The notes under the pieces were generated by a model. That model was not told where the DNA came from, made no database searches, and was given only the letters and a program-made list of their open reading frames with translations. A stretch of DNA of 64,000 nt from Sclerodactyla briareus (Eukaryota; Echinodermata; Holothuroidea; Dendrochirotida; Sclerodactylidae), in assembly GCA_026419785.1 (NCBI GenBank), contig JAODTK010000156.1:215138-279137 (forward strand). The letters run 5' to 3'. The position numbers and the translations under genes are program-made. The first letter of the stretch is position 1, and each line of letters begins with the position of its first letter. This document shows positions 61,001 to 64,000 of this stretch, piece by piece.

Positions 61001-64000
61001 ACAGTGGGTTGTAACCCCCAGGACATCCCATGCAAGTTCCCAGGAATCCATTCTGGACCACGCTTATTTACAAAATGGTAATTAACATAAAAAAAGAAAA
61101 GAAGCAAGAGAGAAGAAGGACTGAAATCGATGATGTAGATGCACAAAGGATTTCTACCAAAATGAAGATTATTCCTAAACAGTAACGGTTTGTCGAAAGC
61201 TGAAGAAGATATGGGGGAAATAAATGATTGACAGCCAAATTGTCATGCAATAGTCAAATTGACCATTATGTGTAAAATAATAATAACTAGTAGATTGGCC
61301 CTTTTCAGACGTATAAGACCATATCTTGATAATAATACGAAAATTCTTTATTATGATGCATACATTCTTCTAATTTTAGATTATTGCAGTGTCATTTGGG
61401 GGACTTGTAATTGAAGTATGTCCCAGAATTATTCGCCTGCAAAAACAGCGGCAAGAATATACGGACTGTCTGTATGAAGGAAAGAAAACTCAACCGATTT
61501 AGTCAAGGTTTTTAAATTGAGAGGGAAAAACCGATACATCTGCTATTACGTAATAAACGACTGTGTATGTTATACAAGGCATTACGCGGCAAAACACAGC
61601 GTTATTTTACTAGTATGTTCAAGTGCACTGCTGAAATAAACAATCACTCCTTCAGATCGACCTTCCCTAGCAATATACACTGGGGGGGGGGCGGCAAATA
61701 CCATAAAAGGAGATTTGCGCATAATGTACTAGCGGAATGGAATGATCTTCCAGCAAAATACAAAAGTGCAACTCTCTGGCCACTTCTAAGCAACATGCCA
61801 AATGATCGAGTGAATTCTATAATGATTGGAGTATGGTACTAAACGAATACTTCTTATTATAAATCATTTTAATATGATTATATTTTCCTCAACGATTAAA
61901 ATGTGTCACACATGTTGAATAAACGAGTAAATTTTACTAATGATTTTGAAGTATGGTAATGAATTAATACTTCTTATTTTATTAAATGCATTTTGGTTAG
62001 CTATGATTTCATATACTCCTGAACGTTTAAAAATGGAGGTTGTTGTACATATTCCAGCTTCGTTATCATATTATATCATTATTATATGTAGATTCACGAT
62101 CATCTTCATGTCTTAGTAGACATTCCATATTGTTTAACTCCTTTTTTACTTTTTCAAGTAGATTCATTCTCTATATGCCTACATGCATTTTGTTTCATCC
62201 CGTTTTGTTGTTATAGTAAGGGCCTCGGTAAGATTAGCGTTCTGGCTAACCGAGTTTTTTAAAACCCTTCAACACCCAATAAATTAAATAATAATAATAC
62301 TAAATAAATAAATAAATTAAATAAATCAATAAATAATAACTAAATAAATAAATAAATAATCTGCTGGGGTAACCCCGTATACAAAATGGCGCGCGTCATG
62401 CTACAGTTTCCTAGTGTATACTTGAGAAGGTGGGTGGTCATTGCTTGTGCTCCGCAGTTACTGGCTGATAGAATATCACCATGAGATATTTAGGCCATGC
62501 TGATCGAATATCAACCATGAGATATTTAGGCCGTAGCGATTACCTTTCTTCATATTATAACTGATCTGAGTTTTTTTAGTATATGGGTGAAAGGATTTAC
62601 ACTACAAACAATTACGAGGGAATTGCACTGAGTTTGCTAGTATTTTACTGTAAATTGAGTTGCCAGTAATTTACTTTAACCTTTAAATAAACTACAGTGA
62701 AATTTACAAGTGAAGTACCTGTAACTTCAAAGGAGTTATACACTGAGGATTTACAGTTCTTATTGTGCTTCTGCAGTAGACCTTGGGTTCCTGCGTAAAT
62801 TATACTATAGTTTATAAGACTGACTCCGCAAGAACCATTACGGTGACATTGTACTTTAATTTATAATAGCTGCGATGAAGGTAATTGGATTTTCGACTTG
62901 ATTATTTATTTCAGTTTTATGACAACGACATTGTTGTGAGGGCTGTTTAAAGCAATTGGTGAGACCTCGCCTGGAGTATTTCGTGCAAACGTGTGGGCAT
63001 CCATTTCGCGAAAGATAAGCTGCCTATTGAATTTCAGGGAGGGCTTAACGAGATCAGTGCACTGCTGCAAGATTTACCGTATAGGGAATGATCAAAAGCG
63101 TGTTCGCCTGACTTTCAATGGGACTGAGGCGAATTCGGGATGAAGTTTGCAGATATGGCATCTAATCTATGGGTGTTAATGCCTTCCAGAAACAGGCTTG
63201 ACTTGTTTTTTCACCACTTGTGGGAGAATTCTATGAAGATCTTTCTGTTTTTTTGGGTTGTTTGTGGTTTTCAGGCTTTCATGAGGAGACATGACCCTCT
63301 CTTACTAAATAAACTAGTTCATTAAACCAACTAAACTCAACTAACTAAACTAAACTTAGCACTCTCAGATTGTCGTGGGCCACTCTCCTTATAGTCCTGA
63401 ATAGTGAGGTGAACTATCACCAGTGATCGGCTCCCGGATCAATCATCATGCGTTTCCGATGCTCGTATTCTTCTCCAATTTCCCTTTCCGCTTTCTTATC
63501 TCTGCGCCACGGTATCAGTATCAATCGCATAGCGCCCCCCCCCCCCTCCCTACAGTACGCTAGTGATATTATATCGTTCGGTCATTCGTGTACTTTTGAG
63601 ACTTTCCTCGCACGAAAACACAATTGCTATCAATCCATTTAAAAAAATTGGTTCTATGTTAGTCGCTTGTTCCAAAGGAAGCGTCTCTATATACACTAAC
63701 ATGTATTTTGCAGCTATTTCATTTCATCGAGCCGAAAGTGACTTCGGAAGGTAGAACAACCTTTCTCACAGATCCCCATTCTCAAAGCTCCTTTGTACAC
63801 TTGTTCATATTCTGTTCTTGTTCGCATTCTATTTCTTTATTTTCTTTTCCAGGTCCTGGAAGCACGACTCCGTGTTCTATAGCTTATCGCGGTACTGGCC
63901 CTGCCTCCGAGGTGGAGACTCAAGCTATCACACCAACTTTTCTTCTCATGAGGGGAGAGATGGTCGGCTTAATCGACTTCACGCATCTCCTCCCAGCGAT
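30960..64000 (+). CDS. Metallocarboxypeptidase gene (M14, carboxypeptidase A/B type), spliced, 3' end beyond the window
   Basis: Four exons (30,960-31,065; 42,231-42,338; 44,540-44,641; 63,853 onward) read in order through the M14A catalytic domain: HxxE zinc site, core strand to the Asp-Gly-Tyr turn, the LWRK and DLN segment, then the PCS/GTGPASEVE segment. The enzyme family removes C-terminal amino acids using one zinc ion and is normally secreted as a proenzyme. Introns are about 11.2, 2.2 and 19.2 kb and full of repeats. The 42,338/44,540 join is phase 0. The 44,641/63,853 join is phase 1 and completes a Gly codon. The A- versus B-type specificity residue (position 255) lies past the window. 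Possible upstream exons are at 24,953 and 28,060. Single-base indels inside exons suggest assembly error rather than a dead gene. Confidence 0.87.
31066..31559. other. Intron, no recognisable feature
   Basis: AT-rich DNA with a G run near 31,168-31,181. Nothing else is seen. Confidence 0.5.
31560..32520 (+). repeat. GT-led dispersed repeat, GTCAAA-rich body
   Basis: The leader at about 31,566-31,630 has GCCAACGGCCAGAAGTTATG followed by a GT-rich run. A reverse-complement relative of this leader lies at 60,349-60,425. The body contains many GGTCAAA words and the phrases TTTTTGGCCATAACATGG and GGTCAAAACTACTTATGA, and no clear unit longer than two copies. It appears to be a different family from the AGGTCA arrays but has the same leader-then-body plan. 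Confidence 0.55.
32570..33165 (+). repeat. Tandem repeat, about 170-bp unit, four copies
   Basis: The phrase CAGAAAT(GG)A..AGAACAGGTCA recurs at about 32,630, 32,800, 32,965 and 33,135. It is followed each time by a CAT TTGACAC-type box, then CCACAC-TTGTGCCCCA and a GGGGGAATAGAAGAG-type box. Spacing is 165-170 bases. A lone copy is at 57,240-57,300. Confidence 0.85.
33166..33918. other. Intron, no recognisable feature
   Basis: Mixed sequence between the 170-bp array and the palindrome. No motif is recognised on either strand. Confidence 0.45.
33919..36930 (+). repeat. Left arm of a ~7-kb spaced inverted repeat
   Basis: This arm is the reverse complement of 37,983-40,969 over nearly its full length, with indels. 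Matched landmarks include TTGCGCGCGCTTTGTTCGCA near 36,742 with its complement TGCGAACAAAGCGCGCGCGC near 38,152. CTTATAAAGCAGG near 35,134 pairs with CCTGCTTTATAAG near 39,735. TGGTTAGGGCGCG-type sequence near 33,975 pairs with GTGGGTTAGGGGCGCG near 40,895. Pair sums stay near 74,890-74,915 throughout, so the arms are collinear. No protein motif is recognised inside the arm. It lies within the carboxypeptidase intron between the exons at 30,960 and 42,231. Confidence 0.9.
35345..35520 (+). repeat. GCTCATTTT...GAGCAC minisatellite within the left arm
   Basis: Repeated GCTCATTTT and GAGCACACTGCTC words occur at roughly 40-base spacing. The reverse-complement counterpart in the right arm is at about 39,385-39,560 (AAAATGAGCAGTGTGCTC-type words). 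Confidence 0.7.
36931..37982. other. Unique spacer between the palindrome arms
   Basis: About 1.05 kb with no internal inverted symmetry that I can find. It contains a Cys/His-rich frame at its right end (separate entry) and open frames of about 90 codons on each strand without recognised homology. Confidence 0.6.
37851..37960 (+). pseudogene. Possible Cys/His knuckle fragment, retroelement gag-like
   Basis: The frame from the ATG at 37,851 reads MPCCNECHGRL, then PGDPHEQCLLCPPSH. The spacing CxxC then DPHxxCxxC...H is reminiscent of the N-terminal knuckle in the gag-like ORF1 of DIRS-type retroelements, and of other short zinc knuckles. The frame leaves this pattern near the start of the right palindrome arm (37,983), so if it is real it is truncated there. 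No RT or tyrosine recombinase is recognised nearby. Confidence 0.3.
37983..40969 (-). repeat. Right arm of the ~7-kb spaced inverted repeat
   Basis: The reverse complement of this arm matches 33,919-36,930. The outer end is marked by GACTACTTGAGTTGATAGG, which pairs with CCTATTCATGAGTTCGTAG at the left outer end. Beyond it the similarity stops. No convincing target-site duplication is visible in the flanks. Differences between arms are a mixture of substitutions and short indels, so the arms are not identical. Confidence 0.9.
40970..42230. other. Intron, mostly unassigned
   Basis: A GT-rich run lies near 41,715-41,745, and below it AT-rich DNA with TTTCGAAAAA words. No exon is recognised before the acceptor at 42,229-42,230. 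Confidence 0.45.
42231..42338 (+). CDS. Metallocarboxypeptidase exon with the Asp-Gly-Tyr-Glu turn
   Basis: The acceptor TTAGCTTGCAG ends at 42,230 and a good donor GTATGT starts at 42,339. The exon begins LVEDYRK in phase 0. It later reads LDYYILPLT (about 42,285-42,310) and, after one shift, a proline-Ala-DGYEFTY ending exactly at the donor. In M14A enzymes the same segment reads QLV-x-DYG, then a DxYILP strand, then NPDGYxYTxT. Length (108 bases, 36 codons) and position fit the family between the HxxE exon and the LWRK exon. Two or three single-base indels, several in A or G runs, are needed. Confidence 0.86.
42339..43000. other. Intron, no recognisable feature
   Basis: The open frame at 42,505-42,726 shows no family resemblance. 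Short AGAATAGAATAG repeats occur near 42,914. Confidence 0.45.
43001..43765. mobile_element. Small terminal-inverted-repeat element (MITE-like), ~765 bp
   Basis: The left end GTAGGGGAGACCGGGACGAA TTGGGACC pairs with the right end ATCCCAATGTGCCCCGTATC CCTA. The right end read in reverse begins TAGGGATACGGGGCACATTGGGAT. Internal copies of the GGGAC/ATTGGGA word occur near 43,385-43,420. No transposase frame is visible, so it is non-autonomous if it is a transposon. The superfamily is not decided, and no clear target duplication is seen. Confidence 0.5.
43766..44539. other. Intron, no recognisable feature
   Basis: Several T homopolymers lie near 43,803-43,857. No coding homology was found before the acceptor at 44,538-44,539. 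Confidence 0.45.
44540..44641 (+). CDS. Metallocarboxypeptidase exon with LWRK and Val-Asp-Leu-Asn motifs
   Basis: The acceptor GTTAACTTTCACAG ends at 44,539 and a strong donor GTGAGT starts at 44,642. The in-frame translation is APDGDRLWRKNRNPNGGG followed by CMGVDLN. In bovine carboxypeptidase A terms, the W-R pair covers Trp126 and catalytic Arg127, the Cys is the first half of the 138-161 disulfide, and VDLN leads to the substrate-carboxylate pair Asn144-Arg145. Here the Arg codon reads GGC (Gly), one base from CGC. Two extra A bases downstream, when disregarded, give NYPYQWLG at the exon end, as expected. The last base is the first of a Gly codon (phase 1). Confidence 0.92.
   Translation, partial: APDGDRLWRKNRNPNGGGCMGVDLNGKLPITSG
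44642..47725. other. Intron, mostly unassigned
   Basis: There are no recognised exons. An A run lies at 45,162-45,176, a C run near 46,289-46,303, and T runs near 46,438. The GC-richer stretch at 45,600-45,970 gives an open frame of 95 codons without recognised homology. Confidence 0.45.
47728..49655 (+). repeat. AGGTCA-rich ~320-bp tandem array, copy 3, leader + six units + trailer
   Basis: The leader at 47,735-47,840 has GAGAAGTCGTCAGAGGAATT, ATGCAGTCATGACAGTG and a GT run. GTCAGGTCAGAGG-type boxes recur near 47,942, 48,269, 48,578, 48,894, 49,211 and 49,533, at intervals of 309-327. Each unit carries GTGAACACGATAA, GACCCCACCTGGATGGAT, AAGCTCATACTTGGTATGTG, GTACAGGAACCC and GGCCAATTTTGGCTTGTGAA. 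The trailer near 49,600-49,650 has GTCAAAGGAATCACTAAGCC then TTTTGGCT. This is the best-preserved array and sits in the 19-kb carboxypeptidase intron. Confidence 0.95.
49656..50029. other. Unassigned, with a fold-back G/C segment
   Basis: Repeated AAGGGGAGGGG words lie near 49,775-49,806. A GGGGGGGGACC / GGTCACCCCCCC pair near 49,864-49,890 could form a hairpin. No coding signal. Confidence 0.45.
50030..50380 (+). pseudogene. Fragment of a non-LTR retrotransposon, linker between endonuclease and RT
   Basis: Reading on the + strand across frames gives SKRVKETTNSWFTNDIRETI then NMRNRAKVGGD (about 50,152-50,252). This resembles the basic-residue, PWFTxDI...RNRA segment found between endonuclease and RT in L2/CR1/Jockey-like elements. 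A weak V-T-S-x-I-R...KKE segment follows near 50,289-50,325. Nothing on either side extends it convincingly, so it is a short, isolated remnant. Confidence 0.5.
50381..51179. other. Intron, no recognisable feature
   Basis: An open frame of 117 codons at 50,877-51,230 has no recognisable homology and runs into the next array's T-rich leader, so I do not call it a gene. Confidence 0.45.
51180..51800 (+). repeat. AGGTCA-rich array, copy 4, leader plus two units
   Basis: The leader TTTTTTGACGAAGTCAGAGG, ATGCAGTCATGA and a GT-rich run lie at 51,195-51,270. Units have GTTCAGGTCAGAGGTCATCT near 51,409 and GTCAGGTCCGAGG near 51,707. A T15 run near 51,369 splits one ACCCTATTG box. The array passes directly into a second leader at 51,835, so another array appears to have inserted into it or next to it. 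Confidence 0.88.
51820..55545 (+). repeat. AGGTCA-rich array, copy 5, leader + about seven units + trailer, split by a DNA transposon
   Basis: The leader GAAGAAGTCGAAGGAATCTA, ATGCAGTCA and (GT)n lie at 51,836-51,893. Units resume after the transposon, with GTCAGGTC-type boxes near 53,788, 54,109, 54,424, 54,746, 55,002 and 55,300. The trailer at 55,430-55,540 has GTCAGATGTTATGTTGCCCAT, then GTCAAGGAGTCACTGAGCC and TTTTTGGCTTTCTTTC. Units here use CTTGTTAACACGATAACTCG where copy 3 uses GTGAAC, so this array is a recognisable subfamily. Confidence 0.93.
52219..53697. mobile_element. 1.48-kb terminal-inverted-repeat DNA transposon inserted in an AGGTCA unit
   Basis: The left end GGGCTGTTCACACTTGTGCG ATACAATACGAT matches the reverse complement of the right end (ATCGTATCGCTATCGCACAA GTAGTGAACAGCGC). 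Both flanks carry TTAAAA, at 52,213-52,218 and 53,698-53,703. Fused, they restore the repeat sequence TTGTTAA..GATAACTCGAC, so the insertion is precise. The GGGCTGTTCACAC-type end resembles PIF/Harbinger elements, whose duplication is 3 bp (TWA), which would fit TTA or TAA inside the shared TTAAAA. A second GTTCACACCGGTGCGATACG box sits near 52,301. Internal open frames (for example from ATG 53,393) show no recognisable transposase, so it is probably non-autonomous. Confidence 0.8.
55546..56535. mobile_element. Possible inverted-repeat element bounded by TTTAAATC-rich ends
   Basis: The left end has TTTAAATCACTGATTTTAAATC near 55,549. The right end has GATTTTAAATCAAATAATCCG near 56,502-56,522. 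In inverse orientation they share GATTTAAAATC-type words next to T or A runs. Inside, an open frame on the - strand (55,692-55,910) has no recognisable homology. The ends are low-complexity, so this could be two decayed simple repeats instead. Confidence 0.35.
56573..56794 (-). CDS. Unidentified Cys-containing frame, possible exon
   Basis: A 73-codon open frame on the - strand contains SSECGKMSTNGHLRAMRMHH and VKCSACRVPLRTWL, with a CxxC pair. An AG with a weak pyrimidine context lies just upstream on that strand. I do not recognise the family. Its amino-acid composition looks more protein-like than most frames in the window, but length alone proves little here, and it lies antisense inside the carboxypeptidase intron. 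Confidence 0.22.
   Translation of the reverse strand: MIHVRPPDPSSECGKMSTNGHLRAMRMHHAIDHWVKCSACRVPLRTWLTREHGASILQGAGVNQSVLLESLES
57240..57305 (+). repeat. Lone copy of the ~170-bp repeat found at 32,570-33,165
   Basis: CCCAGAATGAAAAGAACAGA followed by TTTTCCAAACATTTCG matches the AGAACAGGTCA..CCAAACATTTGACAC segment of that tandem family. The neighbouring CACCACATTTTGGCCGAAAT near 57,418 may be a further decayed part. Confidence 0.5.
57640..57715 (+). repeat. Isolated half-unit of the ~600-bp family
   Basis: TTTTTTTGACCCCTAATTGACC followed by TTGATTGACTTGGGTGACAT matches the TTTTTGACCCCTAAGTGACC...GACAT start of the 13.8-16.9 kb half-units. Confidence 0.55.
57727..58420 (+). repeat. GT-led dispersed repeat with ~125-150-bp internal units
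   Basis: The leader TTCAGGAAGACATAGTGTCA plus an interrupted (GT)n run is at 57,727-57,790. Two segments begin TAGCAGATTTCTCACA and TAGCAGATTACTCCGA (near 57,801 and 57,948). Boxes GACGAAACTTGG, CACAAAACTTGG and GCCAAACTCAGTTGG recur near 58,107, 58,231 and 58,353. The boxes are the reverse complement of the CCAAGTTTCGT boxes at 17.0-17.4 kb. Confidence 0.6.
58421..59269. other. Unassigned; contains a hairpin motif shared with 30.7 kb
   Basis: Poly-A and G runs lie near 58,519 and 58,739. At 59,131-59,171 GCGCAACCAAGGCGAGATAC is followed by GGCGTCGCCTTG, which can fold back and resembles 30,709-30,752. Open frames on the - strand (58,573-59,224) show no recognised family. Confidence 0.4.
59270..60430 (-). 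repeat. Diverged ~600-bp-family units with a leader at the right end
   Basis: TGACCTTTAAATGACATGG, TAAGTGACCTTGAATGACC, GCCGATGCTATTGCCAAAAG, ACTTTGATCCCTTGTAAAC and GACCCCTAATTGACCTTTGA match boxes of the 13.8-16.9 kb units, on the same strand. At 60,349-60,425 a CA-rich run and TTGCCGTTGGCAGG form the reverse complement of the leader at 31,566-31,630. Leader orientation therefore indicates an element lying on the - strand. Confidence 0.65.
60431..60899. other. No recognisable feature
   Basis: AT-rich DNA between a GT-led repeat and the retrotransposon. No motif seen. Confidence 0.4.
60900..62365 (+). mobile_element. 5'-truncated non-LTR retrotransposon, RT C-terminal half and 3' end
   Basis: A decayed GSILGP-type RT motif is visible near 61,035-61,070. 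From 61,300 the post-RT domain is clear: FRRIRPYLDNNTKILYYDAY, ILDYCSVIWGTC near 61,374-61,410, then MLYKALRGKTQRYFTSMF at 61,567-61,620, NNHSFRST, and FAHNVLAEWNDLPAKYKSA (about 61,716-61,772). This order is typical of the L2/CR1/Jockey group. In the 3' UTR a stem can form between CCTCGGTAAGATTAGCG and GGCTAACCGAG (62,223-62,254), and an (AAAT/TAAA)n tail follows at 62,278-62,360. Frameshifts break the frame. Confidence 0.85.
62278..62360 (+). repeat. (TAAA)n 3' tail of the retrotransposon
   Basis: Interrupted AAAT/TAAA repeats directly follow the stem-loop of the preceding retrotransposon and define its right boundary. Confidence 0.85.
62366..62939. other. Unassigned; paired short repeats
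   Basis: ATATCACCATGAGATATTTAGGCC and ATATCAACCATGAGATATTTAGGCC recur 40 bases apart near 62,474 and 62,507. Words TTTACTGTAAATT, CAGTAATTTAC and GTGAAATTTACAAGTG at 62,640-62,720 are partly self-complementary and suggest a decayed small inverted-repeat element. Confidence 0.45.
62940..63130 (+). pseudogene. Possible short RT fragment
   Basis: The frame reads LVRPRLEYFVQT at about 62,958-62,993, then HPFRE. Non-LTR retrotransposon RTs commonly have LVRPxLEYxxxxWxPxxRxD at the end of the RT core. Nothing diagnostic follows, so this is a weak call. Confidence 0.35.
63131..63852. other. Intron end, no recognisable exon
   Basis: ACTAAAC words lie near 63,325-63,358 and a C run near 63,535-63,546. 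The pyrimidine-rich tract TTCTATTTCTTTATTTTCTT, ending CCAG, precedes the next exon. Confidence 0.5.
63853..64000 (+). CDS. Metallocarboxypeptidase exon with the second disulfide Cys, cut by the window end
   Basis: The acceptor ends TTTTCCAG at 63,852. The first two bases complete the Gly codon left open at 44,641, then the frame is open to the window end: PGSTTPCSIAYRGTGPASEV, then ETQAI, and later RGEMVGLIDF. M14A enzymes have GxxSxPCSETYxGxxxxSEVEVKAI here, with the Cys forming the second half of the disulfide begun in the previous exon. The family's third zinc ligand is the His in a (I/L)xxHSYSQ segment right after a strand like GLIDF. A His codon occurs there at about 63,980 only if one base was lost, so I do not claim it is intact. 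Confidence 0.92.

Overview
The window looks like animal nuclear DNA, most likely from a marine invertebrate. It has long introns and low gene density, and it holds several clades of non-LTR retrotransposon, a tRNA-derived SINE, small DNA transposons and many dispersed tandem-repeat families rich in GGTCA/TGACC words. No bacterial operon, rRNA, complete tRNA or CRISPR is visible. An echinoderm or other deuterostome is a guess from the repeat style only. Copies of the same repeat differ mostly by one-base insertions and deletions, and every long coding region is broken every 50-200 bases. I therefore suspect an unpolished long-read assembly, and the frame breaks reported here should be read with that in mind.

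The one host gene I can identify is an M14 metallocarboxypeptidase (carboxypeptidase A/B type) on the + strand. Four exons are clear: 30,960-31,065 (HxxE zinc motif), 42,231-42,338 (segment up to the Asp-Gly-Tyr-Glu turn), 44,540-44,641 (the DRLWRKNR segment) and 63,853 to the window end (disulfide-Cys segment). They are in family order, have usable splice sites and largely compatible phases. Weaker candidates for upstream exons are a propeptide-like exon at 24,953-25,155 and a YEG-containing segment near 28,060-28,185. The gene runs off the right end of the window.

Layout. 0-5 kb: a ~200-bp tandem repeat, then a decayed endonuclease/RT retrotransposon. 6.8-10 kb: an L2/CR1-type element with its 3' tail. 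10.6-13.6 kb: a Tx1/L1-type element flanked and interrupted by arrays of a ~320-bp AGGTCA-rich repeat. 13.8-17.4 kb: a ~600-bp tandem repeat and a ~160-bp one. 18-25 kb: diverged repeats, a SINE and a 260-bp tandem duplication. 25-31 kb: possible 5' part of the carboxypeptidase gene plus a retrotransposon ORF1 remnant. 31-42 kb: an intron holding a ~170-bp tandem repeat and a ~7-kb spaced palindrome with ~3-kb arms. 42-45 kb: two exons and a small inverted-repeat element. 45-63.8 kb: a 19-kb intron with three more AGGTCA arrays, a 1.48-kb DNA transposon inserted in one repeat unit, other GT-led arrays and a truncated retrotransposon.

The most notable structures are the spaced palindrome inside a host intron, and the AGGTCA arrays. 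The arrays behave as discrete insertion units: a GT-rich leader, ~320-bp units carrying nuclear-receptor-type direct repeats, and a conserved trailer. One of them splits a retrotransposon reading frame.
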